A stretch of 64,000 bases of DNA from Eubacterium sp. (GCA_021769425.1 JAETSX010000004.1:1-64000); one strand, 5' to 3'; positions 17,269-26,299 are shown, counted from the stretch's first letter. Translations and numbers: made by a program. The notes: generated by a model not told the origin, from the letters alone.

Positions 17269-18213
17269 CTATGCCGCCCCCTTTCCTGCCGTTTTCCGGG
17301 CTTTTTCCTGCATACGCTTTGCCTTCCGTTCCCTCCGCTCGTCCGGATCATCGGTCAGATATCCAATGCCCCTGGACACGGCGATTCCCAGAACCACAAT
17401 CAATACTGCAAGAGTAGAACCATAATCGTAATCATTCAGTCCGAAACTCTGCTGATACATATAAGTGCCAAGGAAATGGGTGACGCCCTGGGGCACTCCG
17501 TTGGGCACCATGACCCACGGCAGGTCAAATACCTTCAGCGCGCCGGTCACCGCCAGGGTCACCGAGGTAAAAAACACCGGCTTCATCATGGGAAAGGTAA
17601 TGTAAAACACCTGCATAAAACGGCTGCACCCGTCAATGGAAGCTGCCTCATATACATCATCGGGAATATCGCTGAGACCGGTGAGCAGGATCACAAAATA
17701 GAATCCTATGTAGCTCCACAGTGTGGGAATGCACACCATGAGAAAGGCCAGCTCCGGCGACAGCCAGTTTACCGGCTCCGCACCGAAAAATTCCAGAATC
17801 TGGTTCAGCATTCCGCCGTTGTAATTGTAAAACAGCTTAAACATCAAACCTATTGCCGTAGCGGAAATCACTACCGGGAAAAAGTACACGGTACGGAACA
17901 ACTGCTGCAGCCTTTTGATCTGTGACACCAAAACTGCCAGCACAAAGGCGATGCCCACTTCGAAAATCACAGTCAGCGCCATCATTTTGACGGAATTAAT
18001 CAGCGCTGTCCTCACATCCGGGTCTGTAAACATTCTCTTATAGTTTTCCCAGCCGATAAATTTCCAGTCCGTTCCCGGCATCTTTACCACAGCCGTCATA
18101 TTATAGAAACTGTTCTTAATGTTTTCCAAAAACGGAATGTAGAGAAATACCAGCATAAACAGCAGACCGGGAACCAAAAAGATCAACAGCGGCCATTTTT
18201 TCTTATATAACAT
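17269..18213 (-). CDS. Sugar ABC transporter permease (MalF-like)
   Basis: A 314-residue permease with six predicted membrane helices beginning at about residue 8. It contains the EAA loop YEAASIDGCSRFMQVFYITFPMMKP, which contacts the ATPase. The short C-terminal tail is basic and Ala-rich (DERRERKAKRMQEKARK). With the neighbouring permease it forms the transmembrane channel of a CUT1-type importer for oligosaccharides. It starts 98 bp after the binding-protein gene, and a GC-rich stem-loop (18278-18295) lies in that gap. Confidence 0.93.
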   Translation of the reverse strand: MLYKKKWPLLIFLVPGLLFMLVFLYIPFLENIKNSFYNMTAVVKMPGTDWKFIGWENYKRMFTDPDVRTALINSVKMMALTVIFEVGIAFVLAVLVSQIKRLQQLFRTVYFFPVVISATAIGLMFKLFYNYNGGMLNQILEFFGAEPVNWLSPELAFLMVCIPTLWSYIGFYFVILLTGLSDIPDDVYEAASIDGCSRFMQVFYITFPMMKPVFFTSVTLAVTGALKVFDLPWVMVPNGVPQGVTHFLGTYMYQQSFGLNDYDYGSTLAVLIVVLGIAVSRGIGYLTDDPDERRERKAKRMQEKARKTAGKGAA

Positions 18214-18277
18214 CTTTCTCCCACCTTCACTGTTTTATTGTAAAAGCTAAAGCTTCCACAGTGTGAATGGCCATGCG

Positions 18278-18295
18278 GCCTGCCCAACGGCAGGC
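18278..18295 (-). promoter_or_regulatory. Intercistronic stem-loop between binding-protein and permease genes
   Basis: GCCTGCC and GGCAGGC form a perfect 7-bp GC-rich stem with a 4-nt loop and no T-run. Stem-loops at this position commonly stabilise the binding-protein part of the mRNA, giving more binding protein than permease. That role is inferred. Confidence 0.65.
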
Positions 18296-18311
18296 TGCGC
18301 AAAATGCCGGT

Positions 18312-19631
18312 TTACTGTAACTGCTTTACTATTCCAAGAGTCTCGTTGACAGCGTCTTCGGCGCTCATGGCTCCGGTAGATACTTTCACGATTTCAGACA
18401 CCAGCGTCTTGTAGGCATCGCTGATTCTTGAGTCTGTGGGAGTTACAATAATTTTTCCGTTGCCCGTATATTCTCCGATGGAATCCACCAGCGGAGATGC
18501 GTTTTCCACAGGAGTTACTTCCGTTGCCGCGCGGGATACTGCACCGGTGGCTTCCCAGTATTTCTGAACGCTTTCCTGGCTAGTGTGAGCCATAACGAAT
18601 CTCACCGCTGCATCTTTTTTGGCCGGATCATCCCATGCTTTTTTGGTGATATAGAATCCGGAAGAAATGCCTCCCACTTTGGAACCCGGTTCTGCTTTTT
18701 GATCCGGAACCCCGGGGAACGCCACAACAACAGTGTTTTCTGTATCTTCAATATTTCCGGTATACCAGGATCCTTCCAACTGCATAGCCGCCTGCTTGTC
18801 ACGGAATAACTGTCCCACGTAAGCGTCATCTACAGTGTCGGTGTCTTCCGGGAACGCTCCCATATCTCTTAAGGTTTTGAACATCTCAAGCCCCTTCACC
18901 CAGCCTTCCGGCGCTGTTTCCGGAACGGATGTGTATTCTTCCGGCCCTGCTGCATAAAGCATCAGATATTCAATCCAGTAATGGGGCACATTGTTCAGGG
19001 AACAGGCAATGGGAATTACGCCGTTTTCCTTAAATACTTTGATGGCTTTCTCCATGGAAGCCCAGTCTGTAGGAATCTCCAGGCTGTACTTGTCAAACAA
19101 ATCCTTGTTGCAGTAAAGCCCCTCCCAGTATCCGGTGGTAGGAACCGCTCTTGCCACGCCGTCTGTATTGGTGGACGCCTCAATTGCAGAGTCCAAGGTA
19201 TCTTTGGCATACTCAGGATATTCCGCCCGGATTTCTTCCAGAGACACCAGTTTGCCTGTGGCGATAATACTGTCTGCCGTTGCATCGGTAAAGAACTGAA
19301 TGACGTCCGGTTCATTTCCCACGGAAAAATCTGCGTTGACCGCTGCTTTCCACTCTTCATCCGAAGTCTGGGAATTGTCTTCGATGGTGATATTGCCGTT
19401 CTCCTTCATGAAGTCTGCATTGATGGCTTCATAGGTTTCTTTGTTGGGATCCGTTCCGCCGAACATGGACACGGTCTTTAAGGTAACAGGGCCGTCTGCC
19501 TCCTGTCCCGATTCTTTGCCCGCTGCCTCCTTGGAATCTTCATTTTTGCTTCCTGAATTGCTTCCGCATCCTGCCAGAAGCGACGCTGCCATTGCCCCCG
19601 TCAATAATACCGCCAATAGTTTTTTCTTCAT
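18312..19631 (-). CDS. Extracellular sugar-binding lipoprotein of the ABC transporter
   Basis: A 439-residue family-1 solute-binding protein. The N-terminus is a lipoprotein signal: basic MKKK, a hydrophobic stretch and the lipobox LLAGC with the cysteine at about residue 22. A flexible Ser/Glu/Gly linker follows. The mature domain has typical features such as NADFSVGNEPDVIQFF and WVKGLEMFKTLRDMGAF. It delivers the sugar to the two permeases encoded downstream. Together with the GH94 phosphorylase and mutase encoded upstream, the likely ligand is a beta-linked disaccharide or oligosaccharide. ATG at 19631 follows AAAGGAGGA. A TATAAT at about 19690 could provide an additional promoter between the kinase gene and this one. 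Confidence 0.93.
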   Translation of the reverse strand: MKKKLLAVLLTGAMAASLLAGCGSNSGSKNEDSKEAAGKESGQEADGPVTLKTVSMFGGTDPNKETYEAINADFMKENGNITIEDNSQTSDEEWKAAVNADFSVGNEPDVIQFFTDATADSIIATGKLVSLEEIRAEYPEYAKDTLDSAIEASTNTDGVARAVPTTGYWEGLYCNKDLFDKYSLEIPTDWASMEKAIKVFKENGVIPIACSLNNVPHYWIEYLMLYAAGPEEYTSVPETAPEGWVKGLEMFKTLRDMGAFPEDTDTVDDAYVGQLFRDKQAAMQLEGSWYTGNIEDTENTVVVAFPGVPDQKAEPGSKVGGISSGFYITKKAWDDPAKKDAAVRFVMAHTSQESVQKYWEATGAVSRAATEVTPVENASPLVDSIGEYTGNGKIIVTPTDSRISDAYKTLVSEIVKVSTGAMSAEDAVNETLGIVKQLQ

Positions 19632-19728
19632 AGTAAATCCTCCTTTTTGTCAACCTCACTATGTAGTTCCTTTGTTATATCCATATTATAGGGGCAAAGC
19701 ACACAAAAAGCATTAGACCGGATTGACA

Positions 19729-21039
19729 TTATTTGTTTAATCTTGCTATGTTTTTCAATTCCTCTTCCACCTGATTCCGTTCTTTTGCTGATTTCTCTTC
19801 CTGTCTTTTCTCATAGGGGATTGTGATCTTGGAAACTGTCTCAAAATCTGCTTCCTGCACAATGGTAAGTCCGTACTCTTCTCCGTACATCAGCCGGATT
19901 CTCCGATTCACATTCTGAATTCCGATGGAGGTATGGCGGCCGGGTTCTTTGGGAATCTGAGCCTCTGTTCCCTCCAGAATCGCTTCTATTTTCTTTTTCG
20001 CCTCCTCTGTCATCTCTTTCCCTGTATTCCGCACTTCCAGATACACATGTTCCCTGTCATGATACACTTTCAGACGGATCAGCCCGTTTGCCATCACCTC
20101 CACGCCGTGAACAACGGCATTTTCCACAAGAGGCTGCAAAATCAGAGGAGGCACCATAAGATAGCGCAGTTCTTCGTCAATCTCCTGTTCGATCCGCAGA
20201 CGCTGGCCAAACCGCATAGACATAATATAGAAATAGGCATATTCAAAGAGGCAGCGGACCTGCCCGGACATACTGTCAAAACTTTCTTTCATATACTGAA
20301 ATTCTGAATTAGGCATCTCCCCTTCCACTGTAACGCCCATTTCTCCGGCCTCCATCCGCTTGGAAGCCTGCATAATCTGTCCGATGGGCGCCTGGATGTG
20401 CCGCCGCAGGAAATAAATTCCGTAACAAACCAGGGGCACATCCTGAAATACCTTGTACTTGTTCAATTCCACCACAAGAGTTCCGAACCGCACATAATCC
20501 ACAGTTGTATACAGATTTCGGATAATAAACATCCTGCCCTCTGTCACCCGCACATAGGCATAGGAAGAGTCCATGGCAATCACATCTTCCACACCCGGCT
20601 GAATCTCTTCTAAATAGCTGTGGTAGGAAATTCCGGTTCGGGAGGAAAAGCAGTCCGGATTTTCAGACCCGTAGCAGTAATAGGCATACATGTTAAACCG
20701 TTCGTCCTGATAAAATTTCCCTTTCAGGCTGGTGTTGACTTCCTGAAGATATTCGTTTCTGTCATTGCTTCCGTTTTCATAATTTTTCCATGCATTTTCC
20801 CAGGTTTTTTCATAGGAGGGACGCTGGCAGATGGCAATGGCGTCGCCAATCCGGATGGAGGCGAAGGAAGCTATATTGTGCAGTTCATCTTCCATCAGCC
20901 CTTCGGCTTTTTCTACGATTTCCTGATGGTAGGATAGGGTTGTAAATGCAAAAAATACTGTAACCGGCACGCCCCAGCACAGTATCATAAAAATCAGTAT
21001 TTTCTTTTTCAGGGATTTTGGAGGGCTTTTTTTCTTCAT
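19729..21039 (-). CDS. YesM-type sensor kinase lacking its phosphoacceptor region (degenerate)
   Basis: A 436-residue protein; YesM-type kinases are usually around 570-600. The first membrane helix (residues 12-35), an extracellular sensor, a HAMP-like segment (PIGQIMQASKRMEAGE) and the C-terminal ATPase domain (LQPLVENAVVHGVE and SIGIQNVNRRIRLMYG) are present. Two parts are missing in frame. The second membrane helix is cut to about 11 hydrophobic residues (around residue 200). The whole dimerisation and phosphotransfer region with the usual QINPHFLYN motif is absent: SMSGQV (about 256) is joined directly to CLFEYAYFYIMSMRFG. No histidine occupies the phosphoacceptor position. The DxGxG motif of the ATPase also looks altered (RNTGKEM). 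It cannot be a normal histidine kinase. It may be a decayed gene, or a pseudokinase that only senses or binds ATP. Confidence 0.85.
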   Translation of the reverse strand: MKKKSPPKSLKKKILIFMILCWGVPVTVFFAFTTLSYHQEIVEKAEGLMEDELHNIASFASIRIGDAIAICQRPSYEKTWENAWKNYENGSNDRNEYLQEVNTSLKGKFYQDERFNMYAYYCYGSENPDCFSSRTGISYHSYLEEIQPGVEDVIAMDSSYAYVRVTEGRMFIIRNLYTTVDYVRFGTLVVELNKYKVFQDVPLVCYGIYFLRRHIQAPIGQIMQASKRMEAGEMGVTVEGEMPNSEFQYMKESFDSMSGQVRCLFEYAYFYIMSMRFGQRLRIEQEIDEELRYLMVPPLILQPLVENAVVHGVEVMANGLIRLKVYHDREHVYLEVRNTGKEMTEEAKKKIEAILEGTEAQIPKEPGRHTSIGIQNVNRRIRLMYGEEYGLTIVQEADFETVSKITIPYEKRQEEKSAKERNQVEEELKNIARLNK

Positions 21040-21085
21040 AGGGTACTCCTGTCTCTTCGGGGGATATGTAAATTTATTTGTTGGA

Positions 21086-21289
21086 GATACAGACGGAAAT
21101 TCGGAACAGGGGGCTTTGTCTTACGCAAACCGGGCGGCGTTCCGGCGGACTAACCGCTAACAAAGACTAAGACAATCAGGAGAACTTCCCTTCCAGGTCT
21201 TTGTAAGCGGTAGATTTCGCCTGCACTAAGAACGCCCGCGAACCGTTTGTTTAGAGACAAAGCCCCCTGTCCCGAATTTCCTGTGTATC
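21086..21289. repeat. 204-bp palindromic element with long terminal inverted repeats
   Basis: The segments 21095-21121 and 21255-21281 are 27-bp inverted repeats with one mismatch. The match extends outwards to 21086 and 21289 with small gaps. A nested pair, 15 bp with one mismatch, starts with ACCGCT and pairs with AGCGGT further in, so nearly the whole element can fold into one long branched hairpin. It has no coding frame and no T-run. It begins about 12 bp after the phosphohexomutase stop and ends 46 bp before the kinase start. It resembles a miniature inverted-repeat element or a structured RNA. Confidence 0.85.
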
Positions 21290-21300
21290 GTAAGATTAAT

Positions 21301-22719
21301 CTATGGTTCCAGATCTAAAAAGCGTTCGTAGATTCTGCAGATTTCTGCGGCATCTTCCTGTTTCGGCATTTCGCAGAAAATACGCAGAAGGGGTTCTGTG
21401 CCGGAGAAACGAGCAATGACCCAGCCTCCGTTTTTGAAGTATACCTTGCTGCCGTCCAGATAGGAAATGCGGTCGATTTCTTCGGAAAGTTCCGGCAGCA
21501 GTTTGTCTTCCATCAGAATCCTGTACATCTCTGCTTTCTTTTCTTTTGTGAACTTGTAATCCCGCTCTTCCATGTGGATTTCTCCGCATTCTCTGCGGAT
21601 ATCCTCCATAATGCGGGAAAGTTTTTTGCCGGTCACTGCAATCATTTCCACCAGAAGAGCCGCTGCATAAATGCCGTCTTTCCCATTAATATGTCCGCGT
21701 ACTGTAAGGCCGCCGGAGGACTCTCCCCCAATAATGGCCCCTGTCTCATTCATTTTGGCTGAAATGTGTTTGAAACCTACCGGGACTTCGTAGCAGTTTT
21801 CTCCAAACCGGTCCGCCACTTTATCCAGCATATGGGTGGTGGCAATATTTCTCACCACCGGCCCGCTCCAGCCTTTGAATTTTACCAGATAATAATAGAG
21901 CAGCACCAGAATATCATTGGGATGGAGGAAATTGCCCTGATCGTCAATGACGCCGATTCGGTCTGCGTCTCCGTCGGTGGCGATTCCGATATCAAATTTT
22001 TTCTCCACCACATAATTCTGCAGAGAATGCAGCGTAGCCGCTGAAGGAGCCGGCAGTTTCCCGCCAAACAGCGTATCGTGCCTGTCGTGGATGGTGGCCA
22101 CTTCGCAGCGGGCTGTCATCAAAATCATTTTCAGGGAGGTCTCGCTGACGCCGTACATGGGATCCAACGCCACCTTTAAGCCCGCTTCCCGAATTGCATG
22201 CATATCCACGGATGCAATGATATTGTCCAGATACTCATTCAGCGGATAAATTTCTTCAATCCAACCCTCTTTCCTGCCGGTTTCATACTCTGTCTCGCTT
22301 ACTTCTCCCGGGCCGATATCTTTGATATAATCTTCCAGATCTTTGGTCTGAACCTCATCCGCATCTCTGCCGCCTGCAGTAAACACTTTAATTCCATTGT
22401 AAATGGCCGGGTTATGGCTGGCCGTAATCATCATCCCATAGGGAAATTCATGCTTCATCACATGGAACATCACCAAAGGAGTGGGCGAAGATTTGTTAAT
22501 CAGGTATACCTTGATATGGGCTGCCGCAAATACCATAGCCGCCCACTGCATGGCCTCTTTGGACAGAAATCTCCTGTCATATCCCATGACAATGCCCCGG
22601 TCTGTGACCCCTTCGTTCTGCATTTTATTTACCATACCCTGTGCCAGTAACTGTATGTTTTCTTTTGTAAATTCATCTCCGATTACGGCTCTCCAGCCGC
22701 CAGTTCCAAACTTTACCAT
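21301..22719 (-). CDS. Phosphoglucomutase/phosphomannomutase-family phosphohexomutase
   Basis: A 472-residue alpha-D-phosphohexomutase. The phosphoserine loop is TASHNPAIYNGIK (about residue 100), the metal-binding loop is DGDADRIGV, the sugar-binding loop is GGESSGGLTVRGH and the phosphate-binding end is RFSGTEPLLRIF. It would interconvert sugar-1-phosphate and sugar-6-phosphate. Directly upstream in the same direction is a GH94 phosphorylase that releases a sugar-1-phosphate, so the mutase probably feeds that product into glycolysis. Whether it prefers glucose, mannose or N-acetylglucosamine phosphates cannot be read from the motifs. ATG at 22719 is followed by the usual MVKFGTGGWRAVIGD start. 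Confidence 0.93.
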   Translation of the reverse strand: MVKFGTGGWRAVIGDEFTKENIQLLAQGMVNKMQNEGVTDRGIVMGYDRRFLSKEAMQWAAMVFAAAHIKVYLINKSSPTPLVMFHVMKHEFPYGMMITASHNPAIYNGIKVFTAGGRDADEVQTKDLEDYIKDIGPGEVSETEYETGRKEGWIEEIYPLNEYLDNIIASVDMHAIREAGLKVALDPMYGVSETSLKMILMTARCEVATIHDRHDTLFGGKLPAPSAATLHSLQNYVVEKKFDIGIATDGDADRIGVIDDQGNFLHPNDILVLLYYYLVKFKGWSGPVVRNIATTHMLDKVADRFGENCYEVPVGFKHISAKMNETGAIIGGESSGGLTVRGHINGKDGIYAAALLVEMIAVTGKKLSRIMEDIRRECGEIHMEERDYKFTKEKKAEMYRILMEDKLLPELSEEIDRISYLDGSKVYFKNGGWVIARFSGTEPLLRIFCEMPKQEDAAEICRIYERFLDLEP

Positions 22720-22798
22720 AACGTGCCCTCTTTTCTGAAATCCCGGGCATTTCCTGTTATATCACAAATCCCAAATGCCCGGCTGTTTTCTGTTTCGC

Positions 22799-25198
22799 TT
22801 ACTGTTTCCCCATAGTTACTTCTACTGTATGTACCGTTCCCGGTTCCGGAACAGGAATATGCTCTGTAATTGCGCCGTCTAAACAAAGCTCCCTGACGCC
22901 TTTTTCCGCGCCCTGGGGATTTACCACATGAACGTGGTACTCCGCTCCTCTCCATCTGCGCACGAGAGAAAATTCTTTCCAGCTCGCCGGAATACAGGGG
23001 TCAATGACAAGCTCCTGCAGCCCGGGCCGGATTCCCAGCATATAACGGGTGGCCGCATAATAGGCCCAGCCGCCGCTGCCTGTCATAAAAGGATGCCGGG
23101 CGCGCCCCAATGCCGTATGATCTTTTCCCATAACAAACTGGCAGTAAGAATAGGGCTCCGATTCCCGGATTTCAATCTTATCATTCTGAAAGCAGGGACA
23201 GATGGAATTGTAATATTTCATGGCCCTGCTGCCCCGGCCCAGCATACACTCTGCCGCCCAGGCCCAGGGATTGGGATGGGAAAAAATCGAACCGTTCTCT
23301 TTTACCCCCGGATACACCTTTGTGACAAACCCGATATCATCATCCGGCACGGTGTAGGAGGGCGCATTCAGCATAATTCCGTAGGGCGTAAACAGATACC
23401 GGTTCACGCTGTCCATGGCCTGCCGGCCTTTCTCTTCCTCTGCCGCCTGAGACAGTACCGCCCAGACATTGGATTCCAGATGGATTCTGCCCTCCCGATC
23501 CTGGAAGGTTCCGATTTTCCTTCCGCCTTTTGTAACTCCGCGGATAAACCACTCCCTGTCCCACAGCTTATCATTGCAGACTTTACGCACCTTTTTCTGC
23601 ATTTCGGTATACTTTTCCACATCTGCGCTGCGGCCCAGATATCCGGCAAGATCGATGAAATGGCCCAGGGCCCAGTGATGCAGAAAGGATACCATGGCGC
23701 TTTCGCCGCCGCCCAGATTCAGGCAGTCATTCCAATCCGCCCGAAGCCCTTTGCAGATTCCGGTATCTCCCACTTGTTCTGCGGAAAAATCCAGAATACG
23801 CATCATATGCTCGTACACGGTTCCTTCCCCGCCGTCTGCATAAGTAACCGTCTCATCTGCCAATTCCTCTTCGCCTGTTTCCCTGATGTATTCCACAATG
23901 GCCGGAACCAGCCACAGGGCGTCGTCAGAGCAGGCATCGTCGATTCCATGCACCCTGTCTGTATCATGGCTTGGAATCACTGTGGGAGATTTGAAAGGTT
24001 TTTTCTTTTTCTTCTGTTCTGGATCAAACCACTCCGGCTGAAACAGGTGCAGGCCGTAGCCCTGGCTGGTAAGCCCCCGCAGCAGTTCTATAATCCTTTG
24101 CCTGCATTTCTCCGGATTGGAATGAGGAATCGTCATGGCGTCCTGGGCAGTATCCCGATAGCCAAGGCCGGTCCTGCCGCCCACTTCCACAAAGGACGCA
24201 AATCTGGAAAACATGATATTCACCTCTGCCTGATAGAGGTTCCAGATATTGATCATGGTATTCATTCCCTCATTGGGGGTCTGTATCTGAAGCCGTGCAA
24301 ACTTGTCTTCCCAGAATGTCGCAAGCCGCTCATAACTCTGATCCACCTTCTTAACATCCATGTATTTTTCCCGAATCCGGCTGCCCTCTTTCCGGCTGCC
24401 TTCTCCCAGCATAAAAACCAGCCGCACTTCCTCTCCCGGCGCCAGAATCAAATCTTTCTGAAGACTTCCGCAATGGTTATTTCCCAGTTCCCGGGAACTG
24501 CCGCACCTCCCCCTTTCCACCGCAATGGGATTGTCTTCCGTTCGATACGCCCCTAAGAATTTATCCCTGAGGCAATCATACCCATCCGGCTGAAAATTGC
24601 CGGTAAAATACTGGTATCCGAACTCTTCATAAAACAGATCGTGTTCAATGATACCGTCCTCATAGGAGGAACCGGCGCAGTACAGGCTCATCTGAAAGTT
24701 CTGATTGTCAATCATCACATGATGGAATGAAAATTCCAGATAAGAAAAAACGGAAATCCGCCGCTGCCGGCCTGTGACGTTCTTCAGCCTCACATCCCAC
24801 AGTTCCACCGGATCTTCCATGGCAACCGACAGCTTCTGGCTGGCCTCTATCCCTTTGTAGCTGCACTCATAGACAGAATAGCTCATTCCATGGCGGCACC
24901 GGTATTCTGCCAAATCCAGCGGTTTTCCCACCGGCTGCCAGGAAATGCTCCAGTAATCTCCATCCTCTGCGTCACGCAGATACACATAATGCCCCGGCCG
25001 GTCTGCGGGCACCGCATTGCCCCGGAAACGGGTAATCCGATGATATTCCGGCGACTGATAAAACAGATAGCCGCCTGCCGTGTGATTCACCACCGCGCAC
25101 AGATCCCCCACCCCCAGATAATTGGTCCAGGAAACCGGCAAATCCACCCTGTCAATTACATACTCTCTCTTTTCGTTGTCAAAATGTCCGTATTGCAT
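22799..25198 (-). CDS. GH94 disaccharide phosphorylase (cellobiose/chitobiose phosphorylase type)
   Basis: A 799-residue inverting phosphorylase of family GH94. It cleaves a beta-linked disaccharide with phosphate to give an alpha-sugar-1-phosphate and a free sugar. The start MQYGHFDNEKREYVI, the (alpha/alpha)6-barrel segments FVEVGGRTGLGYRDTAQD and CKGLRADWNDCLNLGGGESA (with the catalytic Asp in ADWND), and the HPNPWAWAAECMLGRG segment are characteristic. Length and several segments remind me of N,N'-diacetylchitobiose phosphorylase more than cellobiose phosphorylase, but this is from memory and specificity is open. There is no signal peptide, so it acts in the cytoplasm on sugar brought in by the ABC transporter encoded downstream. 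It is followed by the phosphohexomutase gene. Confidence 0.9.
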   Translation of the reverse strand: MQYGHFDNEKREYVIDRVDLPVSWTNYLGVGDLCAVVNHTAGGYLFYQSPEYHRITRFRGNAVPADRPGHYVYLRDAEDGDYWSISWQPVGKPLDLAEYRCRHGMSYSVYECSYKGIEASQKLSVAMEDPVELWDVRLKNVTGRQRRISVFSYLEFSFHHVMIDNQNFQMSLYCAGSSYEDGIIEHDLFYEEFGYQYFTGNFQPDGYDCLRDKFLGAYRTEDNPIAVERGRCGSSRELGNNHCGSLQKDLILAPGEEVRLVFMLGEGSRKEGSRIREKYMDVKKVDQSYERLATFWEDKFARLQIQTPNEGMNTMINIWNLYQAEVNIMFSRFASFVEVGGRTGLGYRDTAQDAMTIPHSNPEKCRQRIIELLRGLTSQGYGLHLFQPEWFDPEQKKKKKPFKSPTVIPSHDTDRVHGIDDACSDDALWLVPAIVEYIRETGEEELADETVTYADGGEGTVYEHMMRILDFSAEQVGDTGICKGLRADWNDCLNLGGGESAMVSFLHHWALGHFIDLAGYLGRSADVEKYTEMQKKVRKVCNDKLWDREWFIRGVTKGGRKIGTFQDREGRIHLESNVWAVLSQAAEEEKGRQAMDSVNRYLFTPYGIMLNAPSYTVPDDDIGFVTKVYPGVKENGSIFSHPNPWAWAAECMLGRGSRAMKYYNSICPCFQNDKIEIRESEPYSYCQFVMGKDHTALGRARHPFMTGSGGWAYYAATRYMLGIRPGLQELVIDPCIPASWKEFSLVRRWRGAEYHVHVVNPQGAEKGVRELCLDGAITEHIPVPEPGTVHTVEVTMGKQ

Positions 25199-25221
25199 CT
25201 TGTAACCTTCCCCTTTTCCTG

Positions 25222-25246
25222 TGTGATACAGTTATTATAAATCACA
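25222..25246 (-). promoter_or_regulatory. Candidate operator over the -10 box of the phosphorylase gene
   Basis: TGTGAT and ATCACA form an inverted repeat with a 13-bp gap that encloses TATAAT (25234-25239) on the minus strand, about 36 bp before the phosphorylase ATG. The -35 region is weak, which fits an activated or repressed promoter. The binding protein is unknown. Confidence 0.5.
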
Positions 25247-25263
25247 GGGAAAAAAAGAGGTAT

Positions 25264-25277
25264 TGCCAGGTATGGCA
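25264..25277. promoter_or_regulatory. TGCCA-N4-TGGCA palindrome between divergent genes
   Basis: A perfect 5-bp inverted repeat around four bases lies between the phosphorylase and CPBP promoters. It is a possible binding site for a dimeric regulator of the sugar locus. Evidence is limited to symmetry and position. Confidence 0.4.
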
Positions 25278-25302
25278 TAATTTGTATTTTATTGCGGGGT
25301 GT

Positions 25303-25331
25303 TTGACTTTTCCCATCGATACTCCTATAAT
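25303..25331 (+). promoter_or_regulatory. Promoter of the CPBP protease gene
   Basis: TTGACT (25303-25308) and a perfect TATAAT (25326-25331) are spaced by 17 bp on the plus strand, about 40 bp upstream of the ATG at 25377. Confidence 0.85.
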
Positions 25332-25376
25332 ACTTATAATATCAAAATTTTAACGGAAAAGAAAGGACTTCATACT

Positions 25377-26243
25377 ATGAAACTACTGAAAACCATTGCA
25401 CGGATTCTGGTCTGCCTGCTGCCTTTTCTTCTGGCCCTTACCCTTCAGTTTCTCATCTCTTTCGGCGGGATATTCGCCAGAATCATGCTGGCCGCCCTGA
25501 AGGATCCGGGACTTTTAAAAGGGGAGGAACTCTATTCCACCATATACGCCCTGGCCTCTGACAGCCAGTTTCTGGCAGGGCTCTCGGCCCTTTACGCCGT
25601 CGTTGCAGCCCTGATTCTGGGGTTCTGGTACTGGAAACGTTTTGTTCCAAAGAAACGGCCCCGGAGGAAAATTTCTTCCATTATCAACCCCTCCATGTTT
25701 TTCGGGCTGGTATTCTTAATGCTGGGCATGCAGTACATAGCCACCTATATCATTATGATCACAGCCGCCGTCAATCCCTCCTGGTATGACATTTATGAAG
25801 AATTGTTAAAAAGCATCGGTTTTGGGGATGTAACGCTGATTCTCGCTCTGTATTCTGTCTTGATAGCCCCCATCAGCGAGGAACTGATTTTCCGGGGCGT
25901 TACTTTGAAATATGCTGTGAAATCCATGCCCCTTGCTGCAGCGAATATTTTCCAGGCAGCTCTTTTCGGCATTTTCCACGGCAATGTGGTGCAGGGCGTG
26001 TACGCCTTTGCAGTTGGGCTGTTCTGCGGCTATGTGTGCCTGAAGGGAGGCAGCATTTATCTCTCCATCCTGTTCCATATGATGTTCAATCTCTGGGGAA
26101 CATTTTCGCCGTCCTTTTTGACTTATACCGGGAATTCGGTTTTCATCCATCTGGGGATTTTTGCCGGGGCAGTCTGCGCTGCCGCCCTTGGGGTTTATTT
26201 ATACCAACGGGGCGTTAAATGCCGGAAGAAAAAGGCGACGTAG
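25377..26243 (+). CDS. CPBP-family intramembrane metalloprotease
   Basis: A 288-residue membrane protein with about eight hydrophobic segments. The family's catalytic motifs are all present: EELIFRG (two glutamates and an arginine), FHGNVVQGVYAF with its histidine, and HMMFN with the second histidine. CPBP proteins are glutamate-type proteases related to eukaryotic prenyl-protein proteases; bacterial members are often linked to bacteriocin maturation or self-immunity, but no such gene is near. ATG at 25377 with GAAAGGA upstream is preferred over an in-frame start at 25299 because the promoter at 25303-25331 lies downstream of that position. It is transcribed away from the phosphorylase gene and converges with the ABC-F gene. 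Confidence 0.92.
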   Translation: MKLLKTIARILVCLLPFLLALTLQFLISFGGIFARIMLAALKDPGLLKGEELYSTIYALASDSQFLAGLSALYAVVAALILGFWYWKRFVPKKRPRRKISSIINPSMFFGLVFLMLGMQYIATYIIMITAAVNPSWYDIYEELLKSIGFGDVTLILALYSVLIAPISEELIFRGVTLKYAVKSMPLAAANIFQAALFGIFHGNVVQGVYAFAVGLFCGYVCLKGGSIYLSILFHMMFNLWGTFSPSFLTYTGNSVFIHLGIFAGAVCAAALGVYLYQRGVKCRKKKAT

Positions 26244-26299
26244 CACAGAGAAAAGGAACGCTTTGTCATCCATAATTTTGCGGTGATGCAATCCGGCTG

